Source: Sphingobacterium detergens
GTDB taxonomy: Bacteria; Bacteroidota; Bacteroidia; Sphingobacteriales; Sphingobacteriaceae
DNA: 64,000 nt
NCBI RefSeq assembly: GCF_003610355.1
Contig: NZ_RAPY01000001.1
Coordinates: 1,364,001-1,428,000 of the forward strand
Direction of reading: 5' to 3'
The notes beneath the pieces were generated by a model. That model ran no database searches and had not been told where the DNA came from. It saw only the letters and a list, made by a program, of their open reading frames with translations. How positions within the stretch are numbered: position 1 is the first letter of the stretch; each line of letters begins with the position of its first letter. Made by a program: the position numbers and the translations under genes. Of the stretch, positions 8,031-17,265 are shown one piece after another.

Positions 8031-9206
8031 CTATTTTTTGATCAACCGAGCAACAAACATGCTATCTGCTCTTTCTGTATAACCATCCAGACAACGCATA
8101 CTTTCCAGTTCAAATCCCAAATTGTTTAAGATATAGTCAACAACATCCTCGTTCTCCGCTTTAAATACAGAGCAGGTAATATAAACCAGCGGCTTACCTA
8201 CTTTCACATATCCCGCAACATGGCTAGCGATAGTTTTCTGCAATACGCTAAATTCCTCAATCTTAGCCGTTTTAAATTCCCGGATCATCTCTGGTGTACG
8301 TCCCCAGGTACCCGAGCCTGTACAAGGTGCATCTAATATTACCCCATCAAATTTCTCGTTCCCCAATATTGGATAAGGGTCTTTTGTCAGATCCAATATT
8401 TTCTTACGGTAATGTTTAATACCAGCATGATCAAATCGCTCATCCAGGTTACGAAGGATACTCATGCGAAGATCAGATACCAATAAATTAACAGAAGGGC
8501 ATGCATCCATTAATAAAAGAGATTTACCTCCCGATGCAGCACAAGCATCCCACCAGGATTCTCTGTCCTCGGGTTTCATAAATTCAAGCGTACGCTGTGA
8601 GGATAAATCTTGTACTTCAATCAGTCCTTCCAATGTTGAAAATCGCTGTAAAGAGGTACCATTGGCCAAAGAGATGGTCTGATCACTCAATTCACTATAG
8701 GGAATCTGATTTTCGTCCAAAATTGCGCGAACGATCTTATTCTTACCTCGTTTTACCCGAATATACAGATGAGGCTGAACCAGTTGGCTCTTCAAAAATA
8801 GTTTGGTATCAATCTGAGGCGAGAAATAGGCTGTGAAAGGAAATAGGTCCTCACGTTTTAGCAGTCCTTCAGATTCAAGAAAAGCAATCTTCTTATCTAA
8901 AGATAAGCCCAGCTTATCACTATAAGCAGGTTCAAGTATATTGACCAAAGGGCTCTCGTTTTCACATAAAAACTCCGCAAGCACCAATCGTCGTTGCTGT
9001 GACAACTGTGAAGCTGCTAGCCCCAAGCGGAAATAGTTATAGCACAGACGGGAAGTGGACCGACGATCCGAAGACCCCATCTGTTTATTCTCCTTAAAAA
9101 AAGTTGTTAAATACCGCGAAAACGGTTGATCTCCTTCGAAACCATCCATCGCCCGCTCAAAATTACGTATTTGTTGGTAAACACGTTTTTCACTGAATTC
9201 AGCCAT
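8031..9206 (-). CDS. RsmB/NOP2-family RNA m5C methyltransferase
   Basis: A 391-residue SAM-dependent methyltransferase that makes 5-methylcytosine in rRNA or tRNA. An N-terminal RsmB-like helical part (~1-120) precedes the Rossmann catalytic domain. That domain has a SAM loop (WWDACAASGGKSLLLMD), motif IV with Pro-Cys (LDAPCTGSGTWGRTPE) and motif VI with the catalytic Thr-Cys (YITCSVFKAENEDVV). Both cysteines needed for catalysis and product release are present. Which nucleotide is methylated cannot be told. It lies 7 bases after the lipoprotein gene on the same strand, consistent with an operon starting at guaA. Confidence 0.9.
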   Translation of the reverse strand: MAEFSEKRVYQQIRNFERAMDGFEGDQPFSRYLTTFFKENKQMGSSDRRSTSRLCYNYFRLGLAASQLSQQRRLVLAEFLCENESPLVNILEPAYSDKLGLSLDKKIAFLESEGLLKREDLFPFTAYFSPQIDTKLFLKSQLVQPHLYIRVKRGKNKIVRAILDENQIPYSELSDQTISLANGTSLQRFSTLEGLIEVQDLSSQRTLEFMKPEDRESWWDACAASGGKSLLLMDACPSVNLLVSDLRMSILRNLDERFDHAGIKHYRKKILDLTKDPYPILGNEKFDGVILDAPCTGSGTWGRTPEMIREFKTAKIEEFSVLQKTIASHVAGYVKVGKPLVYITCSVFKAENEDVVDYILNNLGFELESMRCLDGYTERADSMFVARLIKK

Positions 9207-9213
9207 TCAAAGA

Positions 9214-10497
9214 TTATTTTCTTTCAAATTTCTTGTTGTGATAAACCATGATCCCCAAAGCTCTATTGGCATACCCCCACTTTGGATAGAACTCAAATCT
9301 ATAATCGCTATTGAGTCCAGAGAATTTCTCCTGAGTCATATGGCTTACATAATCAACACCGTATTTATGAAGTAGACGGCCAAAATAAACTGCCGCATCA
9401 TAACCCTTATAAGAAAACTCAGAAGGATCTACTTTATACAGTGATTTGTAATTTGATATGAACTTTTTCGTATCACCATCGGAATCACTAGCTAAGCTCG
9501 AAGAAGTAACCGTCAAACTATAAAAATCCATGTTTTCAAAATTTTCAAAAGAAAGTTTTGAAAGATTTGGATGACCATACAACTTGAATTGGTTGCCAGA
9601 ACTCAAAAAACGCTCATCCATAGCATCCAACAATCCTTTTACCAAGTTCTTATTAGCGGTTCCGGATACAACATGATTTGTTCCAATCTGCACGAGACTA
9701 TTATTGAGCTCATTAACGCTCATAACCGTTTTTACTTTTGCTTGTGCATTCGCTTTTGTGACCTCGCTGGCAAAATTGACCAGGAATTGTTTGCTTTCAT
9801 CATCTCCGGCATCATAGATCAAAATCTGATCTCCATTATAATACTGATCAGCGACATATTTCGCCATTGTTTCGGAATGCGTCCGTATAGATGGTGTCAT
9901 GGACACCAAGTTTGGAACACTAAATTCCGAAGCCATGGTAGCTGCCAATGGAGACACCTGGAGAACATTTTTATTCGCAAAGGTCTGTGCAAAACTTCTG
10001 ATTTCCCGTGGGTAAACGGGACCAACAACAAGTGCAGCATCTTTTACTGCTGCTGCTGTTCCCAAAGACGCGTTATAAGCTACATTATCGCGCGAGTCGA
10101 TGACCTGCAGATCAAACAGCATTCCATCCTTAGCGATCTTGTCTAGACCTGTTTGAAAACCTTGGTAAAAGTCCAATGCCAAAGCAGATCGCTCGACATC
10201 TTCAGTAGTCACCGTTTTAGCAATGCTATTTAGTTCAAACGGTAAAAGAAGTGCAATTTTATTGTTTTTAACCGAATGGCCGTTTACATTTTGCACATCG
10301 CCTACTTTGACAGCAGGCTTATCTTTCTCACTGTTTGGTTTGGTGACAGCAGTTTGCTGTTCGCCCCGACTAGAAGAGGGCGAACGCAATACTGTGCTTT
10401 TTTTGGTTGTACAGCTGGCGAGGCATAATGCCACGAGTGCTGCAACCCATATTTTATTCCCACTCAATCGTAGCGGGCGGTTTTGAACTGATATCAT
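9214..10497 (-). CDS. Lipoprotein with type-1 periplasmic-binding fold (Peripla_BP_6 / LpoA-like)
   Basis: About 425 residues. A lipoprotein signal ends at the lipobox LASC, then a Ser/Lys/Gln-rich linker, then a type-1 periplasmic-binding-protein fold from ~residue 80 ([42 protein letters not shown]). The fold resembles branched-chain amino-acid receptors and the LpoA domain that activates class A penicillin-binding proteins. With no ABC transporter nearby, a cell-envelope role is the likelier reading. The start is uncertain: the first ATG at 10497 overlaps the end of guaA by 44 bases, while a TTG at 10467 would give a compact signal ([19 protein letters not shown]) with only a 14-base overlap. 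Confidence 0.8.
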   Translation of the reverse strand: MISVQNRPLRLSGNKIWVAALVALCLASCTTKKSTVLRSPSSSRGEQQTAVTKPNSEKDKPAVKVGDVQNVNGHSVKNNKIALLLPFELNSIAKTVTTEDVERSALALDFYQGFQTGLDKIAKDGMLFDLQVIDSRDNVAYNASLGTAAAVKDAALVVGPVYPREIRSFAQTFANKNVLQVSPLAATMASEFSVPNLVSMTPSIRTHSETMAKYVADQYYNGDQILIYDAGDDESKQFLVNFASEVTKANAQAKVKTVMSVNELNNSLVQIGTNHVVSGTANKNLVKGLLDAMDERFLSSGNQFKLYGHPNLSKLSFENFENMDFYSLTVTSSSLASDSDGDTKKFISNYKSLYKVDPSEFSYKGYDAAVYFGRLLHKYGVDYVSHMTQEKFSGLNSDYRFEFYPKWGYANRALGIMVYHNKKFERK

Positions 10498-12004
10498 ATA
10501 CAACTCTGTTTATTCCTTTCACATGGTTGATAATTTCATTTGAAATTTTTGCCAACAGGTCATATGGTAGATGTATCCAATCTGCAGTCATTCCATCAAG
10601 AGATCCTACAGCTCTTAAGCTCACAACATGCTCGTAAGTACGTTCGTCACCCATTACCCCTACCGAACGCACAGGTAAAAAGATTGTACCAGCTTGCCAT
10701 ACTTTATCATACCATCCTGATTCCTTCAAGTTGCTGATAAAGATTGCATCTGCTTCCTGAACAATTCTTACTCTTTCGGCTGTAATATCACCTAAAATAC
10801 GAATGGCCAAACCAGGACCTGGAAATGGATGTCTACCTAAAATCGCCTGATCTACCTCTAATGCCTTCCCAACTCTTCTGACTTCGTCTTTAAATAAAGT
10901 CTTTAATGGTTCAACAACTTTCAGTTTCATAAAATCAGGCAAACCGCCGACATTATGATGTGATTTTATTGTTGCGGAAGGTCCTTTAACCGAAACTGAT
11001 TCAATGATATCGGGATAGATTGTACCTTGTCCCAACCATTTCGCTTCGATGCCCTCTGGCAATTCTTTTTGAATTTCCTTCGCAGCTTCGTCAAACACAT
11101 CAATAAAGGAATTACCAATGATCTTACGTTTTTCCTCAGGTTCAGAAACTCCTGCCAAACGACCATAGAATAGGTCTTTTGCGTTAATTCCCTTAATATT
11201 TAAACCCATATTTTTGTAAGAATCCAATACTTGCTCATATTCATCTTTACGAAGCAAGCCATGATCCACAAAAATACAATGTAATTTTTGTCCAATTGCA
11301 TGGTGTAATAATACTGCGGCAACAGTAGAATCTACACCTCCAGATAAAGCCATGATCACATGGTCATTACCCAACTGCTCTTTCAATGATGCTACAGTAG
11401 TCTCCACAAATGCATCTGGAGTCCAGTCTTGCGCACAACCACAGATACCAACAACGAAGTTTTTCAACAAAATAGCACCATCTGTACTATGTGTTACCTC
11501 TGGGTGAAACTGTATACCAAAAGTACGTGTTCCTTTAACCTGGTATGCTGCAACACGCACTTTGTCTGTGCTGGCAATGATATCAAAATTTGCAGGTACC
11601 TCTTTGATCGTATCGCCATGCGACATCCATACCTGAGACTGCACAGGCACACCTGCCAATAATTCATTTTCACTATTGACAAATTGCAGATTTGCACGAC
11701 CATACTCACGGATTTCAGATGGTAATACATCTCCGCCCGATTGTTGAGCAATGTATTGTGCACCATAACACACTCCTAAAAGTGGGAAACGCTCCTGAAT
11801 AGCGACAAAATCAATTTGAGGTGCATCCTCTTGTCGAACGGAAAAGGGACTTCCTGAGAATATAACACCTTTCACAGATTCGTCAAAATCTGGCAATTTA
11901 TTAAACGGGTGTATCTCACAATACACATTTAGTTCTCTGACACGTCTTGCAATCAATTGCGTGTACTGAGACCCGAAGTCTAGAATGATAATTTTTTCTG
12001 GCAT
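10454..12004 (-). CDS. guaA: GMP synthase (glutamine-hydrolysing)
   Basis: Converts XMP to GMP using ATP and glutamine, the last step of de novo guanylate synthesis. It is 516 residues, full length. The N-terminal class I glutamine amidotransferase domain has the nucleophile in [10 protein letters not shown] and the His-x-Glu in [10 protein letters not shown]. The ATP-pyrophosphatase domain has the P-loop [12 protein letters not shown]. The C-terminal dimerisation domain ends PPATIEWE, the usual GuaA terminus. The 3' end overlaps the downstream lipoprotein gene and pyrF lies 42 bases upstream on the same strand, so purine and pyrimidine genes are probably in one transcription unit. Confidence 0.98.
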   Translation of the reverse strand: MPEKIIILDFGSQYTQLIARRVRELNVYCEIHPFNKLPDFDESVKGVIFSGSPFSVRQEDAPQIDFVAIQERFPLLGVCYGAQYIAQQSGGDVLPSEIREYGRANLQFVNSENELLAGVPVQSQVWMSHGDTIKEVPANFDIIASTDKVRVAAYQVKGTRTFGIQFHPEVTHSTDGAILLKNFVVGICGCAQDWTPDAFVETTVASLKEQLGNDHVIMALSGGVDSTVAAVLLHHAIGQKLHCIFVDHGLLRKDEYEQVLDSYKNMGLNIKGINAKDLFYGRLAGVSEPEEKRKIIGNSFIDVFDEAAKEIQKELPEGIEAKWLGQGTIYPDIIESVSVKGPSATIKSHHNVGGLPDFMKLKVVEPLKTLFKDEVRRVGKALEVDQAILGRHPFPGPGLAIRILGDITAERVRIVQEADAIFISNLKESGWYDKVWQAGTIFLPVRSVGVMGDERTYEHVVSLRAVGSLDGMTADWIHLPYDLLAKISNEIINHVKGINRVVYDISSKPPATIEWE

Positions 12005-12046
12005 GCTGCAAAGGTAAGTATTACGAATGAATTATTAAATGTCAAA

Positions 12047-12883
12047 TCAGGAAATAATACCTGCTTTTAACAGTTCAATTTCCATTTCTTTTTGTAGTTT
12101 TAAGGCCTCTTCACGTGCGCGTTCCGCAAAATCACGTCCTTTTGAAGCATATATAATTCCTCTTGTGCTATTGACCAAGAGTCCACAGTCTTTATTCATA
12201 CCATATTTGCAAACATCTTCCAATGAACCACCCTGTGCACCGACGCCCGGTACCAATAGGAAATGTTCTGGAGCATGCTCACGGATTTTAATAAAGCCCT
12301 CTCCTCTGGTTGCACCGACCACATACATTAAATTTTCGATACTGCCCCAGGTATTTACTTTGTCAATGACTTGTTCAAATAACTGAAGACCTTCCTTATT
12401 TTCAAAATTCTGAAAATCTAAACTTCCCTCATTAGAGGTCAATGCTAATACAATAGCCCATTTGTCTTTGAACTCCAAAAATGGAGTAACGGAATCTTTT
12501 CCCATGTAAGGAGCAATGGTTATGCTATCGAATCCTAGACCGGAGTTTGACTCATCAAAAAAAGCCATGGCATAACGACCTGAGGTATTTCCGATATCAC
12601 CACGTTTGGCATCAGCAATACTAAAACAATCTTTTGGTAATGCTGCCCAAGTTTTTTGAAGCGACTGCCATCCCTTTAATCCGTAACATTCATAAAAGGC
12701 AATATTAGGCTTATAAGCAACACATAGATCAGCTGTAGCATCGATAATGGCTTTATTGAAACTATAGATCGGATCCTCATCATCCAAAAGATGCTCAGGA
12801 ATCTTAGTAAGGTCTGTGTCCAGTCCGACACATAAAAACGAACGTTTCTCTTTAATTTGATGAATAAGTTCTGCTCTGGTCAT
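12047..12883 (-). CDS. pyrF: Orotidine-5'-phosphate decarboxylase
   Basis: Converts OMP to UMP, the last step of de novo pyrimidine synthesis. The 278-residue length fits the longer type 2 PyrF subfamily (mycobacterial-like) rather than the ~230-residue E. coli type. The catalytic Lys-Asp-x-x-Lys constellation is visible in [14 protein letters not shown], the N-terminal strand is [14 protein letters not shown], and the phosphate-binding C-terminal portion is [16 protein letters not shown] with [12 protein letters not shown]. It lies between a thioredoxin-like gene (19 bases) and guaA (42 bases) on the same strand. Confidence 0.97.
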   Translation of the reverse strand: MTRAELIHQIKEKRSFLCVGLDTDLTKIPEHLLDDEDPIYSFNKAIIDATADLCVAYKPNIAFYECYGLKGWQSLQKTWAALPKDCFSIADAKRGDIGNTSGRYAMAFFDESNSGLGFDSITIAPYMGKDSVTPFLEFKDKWAIVLALTSNEGSLDFQNFENKEGLQLFEQVIDKVNTWGSIENLMYVVGATRGEGFIKIREHAPEHFLLVPGVGAQGGSLEDVCKYGMNKDCGLLVNSTRGIIYASKGRDFAERAREEALKLQKEMEIELLKAGIIS

Positions 12884-12902
12884 GCTAATGTATAGATCGT
12901 AA

Positions 12903-13496
12903 TTATTTATTGATTAAATCTTGAATAAAGGTTGCCACATCAGGCGTGGAATAATCTGCCATACCCTCGTGTCGTGTAGCAAGGTTACCTCCCTTGTCCA
13001 AAATCACGGTACTTGGGATAGACTCTGAAAGCCACTCTTTGGGAATATCGCTGTTTGGATAACTGATCGGCAAGGTTAACTTCTCATTCTTGACAAAAGC
13101 AGCAGCTTTTTCCTTGTCACCCTCTATCTCCACAATCAGAAATACAATATTCGGATTGTCCTTAAATTTATCGTAAAGCACATTAATAGAAGGCATCTCA
13201 GCTCGGCATGGCCCACACCAGGTTGCCCAAAAATTGATAAAAACGACCTTGCCCTTTAAGTCTGCTACCTGAACGGTTTCGCCCATATGGTTAACAAAAG
13301 AAACGGTATTGCTGGCAGATTTCGCTCCAGCATCAATCGGCTCAGCAGCCTTTTTTGGCACTTCCAATGTCGGTTTAAATAAACCAATTTTCATCAGCAT
13401 CTGTTGAAAATAGCTCCTACTCGTTGGCCATATTAATAAACCAATAAGTATCACAAATACAACATTCCCGATTATCTTTTTTGTTTTTGGATTCAT
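12903..13496 (-). CDS. Membrane-anchored TlpA/ResA-like thiol-disulfide oxidoreductase
   Basis: A 197-residue protein with one N-terminal membrane anchor (~8-27, [17 protein letters not shown]) and a periplasmic thioredoxin-fold domain from ~residue 65. The redox motif is WCGPC, in [20 protein letters not shown], and the cis-proline region is [12 protein letters not shown]. The insert typical of TlpA/ResA proteins is present. Such proteins reduce disulfides in apo-cytochromes or other exported proteins. No cytochrome maturation genes are adjacent, so the client is unknown. It lies between the RluA-type synthase gene and pyrF in a run of minus-strand genes. Confidence 0.9.
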   Translation of the reverse strand: MNPKTKKIIGNVVFVILIGLLIWPTSRSYFQQMLMKIGLFKPTLEVPKKAAEPIDAGAKSASNTVSFVNHMGETVQVADLKGKVVFINFWATWCGPCRAEMPSINVLYDKFKDNPNIVFLIVEIEGDKEKAAAFVKNEKLTLPISYPNSDIPKEWLSESIPSTVILDKGGNLATRHEGMADYSTPDVATFIQDLINK

Positions 13497-13515
13497 AAAG
13501 AATAATTACGGCAGG

Positions 13516-14259
13516 TTAAGCGTCAAATTTATCCAACAACTTGAGCAAAGTCGCGAAGTCTTTTGGATAAGGTGCCTCGAACACCATCTTCTCACCGTTC
13601 AATTCAAACTCCACATGTTTGGCGTGTAGGGCAAAACGTTTCATGATCGGTTGCTCCTCTTCATCTTTGGATAAGGTATAGCCTCTTTTCTTTATTTGCG
13701 ACAAATAAACAGGTTTACCACGGTACATACTATCTCCTACAATGGCAGCATGCTGCGTTGCCAAGTGGATACGGATCTGGTGCATACGTCCAGTGATCGG
13801 TTTACACTCCACTAAGGTGTAATTCTTATAGTATTTAAGCGAATTAAAGATAGTTTCGGCAGGTTTACCATTGGCACGGTCAATAGAGACACTTTTGTTA
13901 CCCTGATTCAAAATAGGCAAATCAACCACGAGATCCTGAAACGTGTGTGTACCACCAATGATTGCATGGTAGATTTTGTTGACTCTCCTCTTTTCGAATG
14001 CGATGGAAATCGAGCGGTAAGTTTCCGGATTTTTCGCAATCAACAAAATACCTGAAGTCTCCTTATCCAAACGATGGCAGACTTGAGCATCAGCATGATA
14101 TTTCTTTGCCAAACGGAGAATGTTAATCTCTCCCCCCTCTCTTTCATCCAAAGAAGCAACAAAAGGTGGTTTATTTATAACAATCAAATTTTCATCCTCA
14201 TGGATTATTAATTCTGAAAATTTGGGAAATTTAAATAGACGGGTTTCATTCTGTATCAT
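13516..14259 (-). CDS. RluA-family pseudouridine synthase
   Basis: A 247-residue enzyme that isomerises uridine to pseudouridine in rRNA or tRNA. The catalytic aspartate is in the RluA motif HRLDKETSGILLIAK; other family segments are VINKPPFVASLDERE (motif I) and GRMHQIRIHLATQHAAIVGD near the end. The open frame extends upstream to 14298, but the ATG at 14259 (MIQNETRLFKF) gives a normal N-terminus and leaves room for a promoter shared with the divergent panB. There is no S4 domain, so it is closer to the RluA/TruC group than RluD. The exact target is unknown. Confidence 0.9.
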   Translation of the reverse strand: MIQNETRLFKFPKFSELIIHEDENLIVINKPPFVASLDEREGGEINILRLAKKYHADAQVCHRLDKETSGILLIAKNPETYRSISIAFEKRRVNKIYHAIIGGTHTFQDLVVDLPILNQGNKSVSIDRANGKPAETIFNSLKYYKNYTLVECKPITGRMHQIRIHLATQHAAIVGDSMYRGKPVYLSQIKKRGYTLSKDEEEQPIMKRFALHAKHVEFELNGEKMVFEAPYPKDFATLLKLLDKFDA

Positions 14260-14289
14260 TTTACAAAAATACAAAACACAAGGCAGAAT

Positions 14290-14322
14290 ATTGGCCAATG
14301 TATGATAAAAACCTTACTTTTG
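14290..14322 (+). promoter_or_regulatory. Candidate Bacteroidota promoter of panB
   Basis: TACTTTTG (14315-14322) matches the -7 consensus exactly. TTGG at 14291-14294 is a possible -33 with a spacer of about 20 bases. The ATG of panB follows 20 bases downstream. Confidence 0.5.
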
Positions 14323-14342
14323 GGCATATAATATAAGTTAAG

Positions 14343-15158
14343 ATGTCTGTAAACAAAGAAATAAAACGAGTAAGCACAGCGATGCTACAAGCAATGAAAG
14401 ACCGTAAAGAGAAGATTTCTATGCTGACGAGCTATGATTACTCCATGGCCAAAATGGTGGATAGCGCTGGTGTGGATGTCATTCTAATCGGAGATTCTGC
14501 AGCCAATGTATTCGCCGGTTATGAAACTACCCTGCCAATTACCCTTGACAATATGATCTATCACGCAGCAGCAGTTGCCCGGGGTACCGAACGCGCCATG
14601 GTCTTAGCAGACTTACCTTTTGGCAGCTATCAAGGCTCAGCCAACGAGGCTTACAATGCAGCTGTTCGCATGATGAAGGAATCTGGTGCCCATGCCTTGA
14701 AATTAGAAGGTGGCCTGGAGATCATCGAAAATATCAGAAAAATTATTTCTGGTGGAATCCCTGTTTGTGGACATCTGGGCTTAACGCCACAATCCATTAA
14801 TAAGTTTGGAAATTTTGGTGTACGTGCCAAAGAGGAACAAGAAGCCGCTAAACTTATTGAAGATGCCCTAGCCTTACAAGAAGCAGGTTGTTTTGCCATC
14901 GTATTGGAGAAAATCCCAGCTGCTCTGGCAAAGACAGTAACCGAAAAATTGGCCATTCCAACCATAGGGATTGGAGCTGGTGCCGATTGTGACGGGCAAG
15001 TGCTTGTGATCAATGACATGCTGGGCATGAATGCTGACTTTAAACCTAAGTTTATGCGGCATTTCGCCAATCTACATGAGCAGATCACTACAGCAGTAAG
15101 CAACTATGTTGCTGAAGTCAAGGCAGTGCAATATCCAAACACTGAAGAACAATACTAA
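14343..15158 (+). CDS. panB: 3-methyl-2-oxobutanoate hydroxymethyltransferase
   Basis: Transfers a hydroxymethyl group from 5,10-methylene-tetrahydrofolate to alpha-ketoisovalerate to make ketopantoate, the first committed step of pantothenate and CoA synthesis. The 271 residues match the family. Key segments are MLTSYDYSMAKMVDSAGVDVILIGDSAANVFAGYETTLPIT (Mg-binding Asp and substrate site) and PVCGHLGLTPQSINKFGNFGVR. The catalytic base region is AIVLEKIPAALAKTVTEKL, then IPTIGIGAGADCDGQVLVINDMLGM. It is followed 10 bases later by a membrane protein gene, so the two are probably co-transcribed. Confidence 0.97.
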   Translation: MSVNKEIKRVSTAMLQAMKDRKEKISMLTSYDYSMAKMVDSAGVDVILIGDSAANVFAGYETTLPITLDNMIYHAAAVARGTERAMVLADLPFGSYQGSANEAYNAAVRMMKESGAHALKLEGGLEIIENIRKIISGGIPVCGHLGLTPQSINKFGNFGVRAKEEQEAAKLIEDALALQEAGCFAIVLEKIPAALAKTVTEKLAIPTIGIGAGADCDGQVLVINDMLGMNADFKPKFMRHFANLHEQITTAVSNYVAEVKAVQYPNTEEQY

Positions 15159-15168
15159 GTAAAGCGCT

Positions 15169-15771
15169 ATGAGATTGTTGATCATAGGACTAATTCTCCT
15201 TGTCGCCTATCTGATGCTTCGAAAAAAGTTTAATTTTTTCGAAGCATCAGATACGAATTCCAAAAACTTAAAATCGGGTTTTCAATTGATAGAAGCACCA
15301 GCTGCTCTTATTCAATCCACCTTAAAGAAAACAATCTCCAATGTCATTATGGGCCTGGTGCTGATCCTCATCACGGTATTACTCTTTGTCAAAATTAAAA
15401 TCGTGTTGCTTCTCCTCCCAATTGCCTTCTTTTTAATTGGATACCTCTTTCTTTTCAACAATCACTTCAGCAAGGTTAAAAGCCAACAGATTTGGTTTAA
15501 CGCCAAAACAAATGAAGTTTTTGTTGAACAGCTTAAGGCAGAAAACTATGCTTTTAACATTTTCCAGGATGTACAGGCAGTGCAAAAGATCGAATCTGTT
15601 CAAACAACAAGAGGATTGCTCTATGGCTATTATCGGATAAAACTAAAAAATCAACTTTTGGAAATCCCCTATTTGCTGGCTGAAAACAAACCGACCAACA
15701 ATCTGTTTTTTGACACCCTCACCCAAAACTTTAAAATTGAAACACAGAAAAGAATTTTCCCAATCATTTAA
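15169..15771 (+). CDS. Small membrane protein of unknown function downstream of panB
   Basis: I do not recognise this 200-residue family. A first hydrophobic segment (residues ~2-18, LLIIGLILLVAYLML) is followed by a basic patch, and a long hydrophobic region (~62-100) can form two membrane passes. The remaining ~100 residues look like a soluble beta-rich domain (QQIWFNAKTNEVFVEQLKAENYAFNIF). This architecture resembles small membrane proteins with a PH-like domain, but that is only a guess. The start region contains a perfect 20-bp inverted repeat within the coding sequence (codons ~14-29), which could fold the mRNA strongly. It starts 10 bases after panB. Confidence 0.65.
   Translation: MRLLIIGLILLVAYLMLRKKFNFFEASDTNSKNLKSGFQLIEAPAALIQSTLKKTISNVIMGLVLILITVLLFVKIKIVLLLLPIAFFLIGYLFLFNNHFSKVKSQQIWFNAKTNEVFVEQLKAENYAFNIFQDVQAVQKIESVQTTRGLLYGYYRIKLKNQLLEIPYLLAENKPTNNLFFDTLTQNFKIETQKRIFPII
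15208..15253. repeat. Perfect 20-bp inverted repeat inside a coding sequence
   Basis: Arms 15208-15227 and 15234-15253 are exactly complementary, with a six-base loop GTTTAA. The arms contain GATGCTTCG followed by six A (left) and the mirror on the right. The hairpin lies in codons ~14-29 of the gene after panB. The T-tract is next to the loop rather than after the stem, so it is not a standard terminator. Confidence 0.95.
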
Positions 15772-15781
15772 CAATTAGCTG

Positions 15782-15813
15782 ATTGCAAATACAAAAGAAA
15801 AATGGTATATTTA
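15782..15813 (+). promoter_or_regulatory. Candidate promoter of the THX gene
   Basis: TATATTTA (15806-15813) resembles the -7 consensus TAnnTTTG, with TTG at 15783-15785 and a spacer of 20 bases. The ATG follows 43 bases later. Confidence 0.45.
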
Positions 15814-15856
15814 GGTTAATCAAAAGTAAATTGTTAAAACCAAAATATTTTATACT

Positions 15857-16012
15857 ATGGGAAAAGGTGATATCAAAACCAGAAGAGGAAAAATATCAAA
15901 TGGTTCTTTTGGAAAAAGAAGGCCACATTTATCGAAAGCTTCCATCAAGCCAAAAGTAGGTGATGCAGCGCCAAAAGAAGTTGAAAAGAAAGCAGCTAAA
16001 GCGAAAAAATAG
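15857..16012 (+). CDS. Small 30S ribosomal subunit protein THX-like (51 aa)
   Basis: This gene encodes 51 residues, beginning MGKGDIKTRRGKISNGSFGKRRP. That is the THX/PSRP-4 signature, MGKGD-x-KT-(R/K)-RGK-x-x-x-G-S-x-G-K-x-RP, known from Thermus THX and conserved widely in Bacteroidota. The protein is extremely basic and binds the head of the 30S subunit. The C-terminal half (KPKVGDAAPKEVEKKAAKAKK) is an Ala/Lys-rich tail not needed for the core fold. The gene has its own candidate promoter and a terminator immediately after the stop. There is no ribosomal operon nearby, which is usual for this gene. Confidence 0.9.
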   Translation: MGKGDIKTRRGKISNGSFGKRRPHLSKASIKPKVGDAAPKEVEKKAAKAKK

Positions 16013-16020
16013 TAAGCATA

Positions 16021-16048
16021 AAGCTAGAACAGGTTTCTAGCTTTTTTT
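16021..16048 (+). terminator. Intrinsic terminator after the THX gene
   Basis: A 9-bp stem AAGCTAGAA/TTCTAGCTT (16021-16029, 16035-16043) with a five-base loop, followed by a T-run. Confidence 0.88.
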
Positions 16049-16197
16049 ATAGTATGTAGTCCCATTAGTGGATATACGGACAAATTCTTTATTATCTTGC
16101 AGTCTGTATTGTAAAATCCTTTTGACAACCGGTATCATCATTAGAATAAACCTATCTTTATCCGTCAAATCAAAAAACCACATAAGGACTATACCGC

Positions 16198-17259
16198 ATG
16201 AATAAAAAAACGACCCTCTACATCATTTTAGCCTGTGCTGTCATTGGAGGGGGATATTTCCTCTTAAATCCAAAAAAAGATAAGAAAGAAAGCGATAAAT
16301 CTGCTGTCAAAAAGGATGCTCCTATCCCTGCGCAGGCGATTATCGCAAAGTCATCTGTAGCGGATCGTTCCATCAATTTGTCTGGAAGTATCGATGCAGA
16401 AGAAAAGGTGGAGATCAGAAGCGAAGTCAGTGGTCGAATTACAAAAATCTACTTTTCTGAGGGGCAGCGGATCCAACAGGGACAGCCCCTGATCAAGATT
16501 GATGATATCGAGCTACAGGCGCAGCTTAAACAGGCGCAAACAACAAATCAACTAAATGCCGAAAATGAGCGTCGCGCAAAACTGTTGCTTCAAAAGGGAG
16601 CAATCAGTCAGGAAGAATTTGATATCGCCAGTGCGGCACTTAAAACTTCACAAGCGCAGATCCAGCTGATTCAGGCGCAGATTTCCAAAACAACCGTACG
16701 TGCACCATTTAGTGGAATGATCGGCTTAAGGAATATTTCTGTTGGTGCTATCGTCTCATCCAATACACTGATTGCAAATTTGGTCAAGGACAATTCAGTG
16801 AAGATTACCTTCGCTATTCCAGAGAAATACAGCAACGTAATCAAACTAAACACCCCCATCGAATTTAGTGTTGCCAATGACCCTACAGTCATCAAAGCGA
16901 ATATCTATGCCATAGAGCCTGAGGTATCCCTGAATACGCGTACCCTGACTGTCCGTGCGCGGGCAGCAAACGAACAAGGGCGGCTTCGGGTAGGCTCTTT
17001 TGTCAATGTCATCCTACCGATAGAAGTAGAAAATGATGCCATTGCTATCCCAACAGAAGCGATAGTACCAGTTCAAGATGGCAAAAAAGTCTTTATATTA
17101 CAGAATGGTCTGGCTAAAGAAACCAAAGTTGAAACTGGTGCCCGTACCGATAAGGAGATTGTTATCCTATCGGGTATAAGTGCTGGAGATACTGTATTGA
17201 CAACAGGTGTTCTCGCATTAAAAGATGGAGTGAAAGTTAAAGTATCATTAGCTAACTAA
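16198..17259 (+). CDS. RND efflux periplasmic adaptor (membrane fusion protein), system 1
   Basis: A 353-residue adaptor of the HlyD/AcrA family. An N-terminal membrane helix or signal (~5-24, TLYIILACAVIGGGYFLL) is followed by a lipoyl half-motif (VEIRSEVSGRITKIYFSEGQRIQQGQPLIKID), a short alpha-hairpin (~105-145), the second lipoyl half (KTTVRAPFSGMIGLRNISVGA) and beta-barrel plus membrane-proximal domains. It links the inner-membrane pump to TolC. The gene is 6 bases before the pump gene and leads an adaptor-pump-TolC operon. No dedicated regulator is adjacent, unlike system 2 in this window. Confidence 0.93.
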   Translation: MNKKTTLYIILACAVIGGGYFLLNPKKDKKESDKSAVKKDAPIPAQAIIAKSSVADRSINLSGSIDAEEKVEIRSEVSGRITKIYFSEGQRIQQGQPLIKIDDIELQAQLKQAQTTNQLNAENERRAKLLLQKGAISQEEFDIASAALKTSQAQIQLIQAQISKTTVRAPFSGMIGLRNISVGAIVSSNTLIANLVKDNSVKITFAIPEKYSNVIKLNTPIEFSVANDPTVIKANIYAIEPEVSLNTRTLTVRARAANEQGRLRVGSFVNVILPIEVENDAIAIPTEAIVPVQDGKKVFILQNGLAKETKVETGARTDKEIVILSGISAGDTVLTTGVLALKDGVKVKVSLAN

Positions 17260-17265
17260 CTGTAC

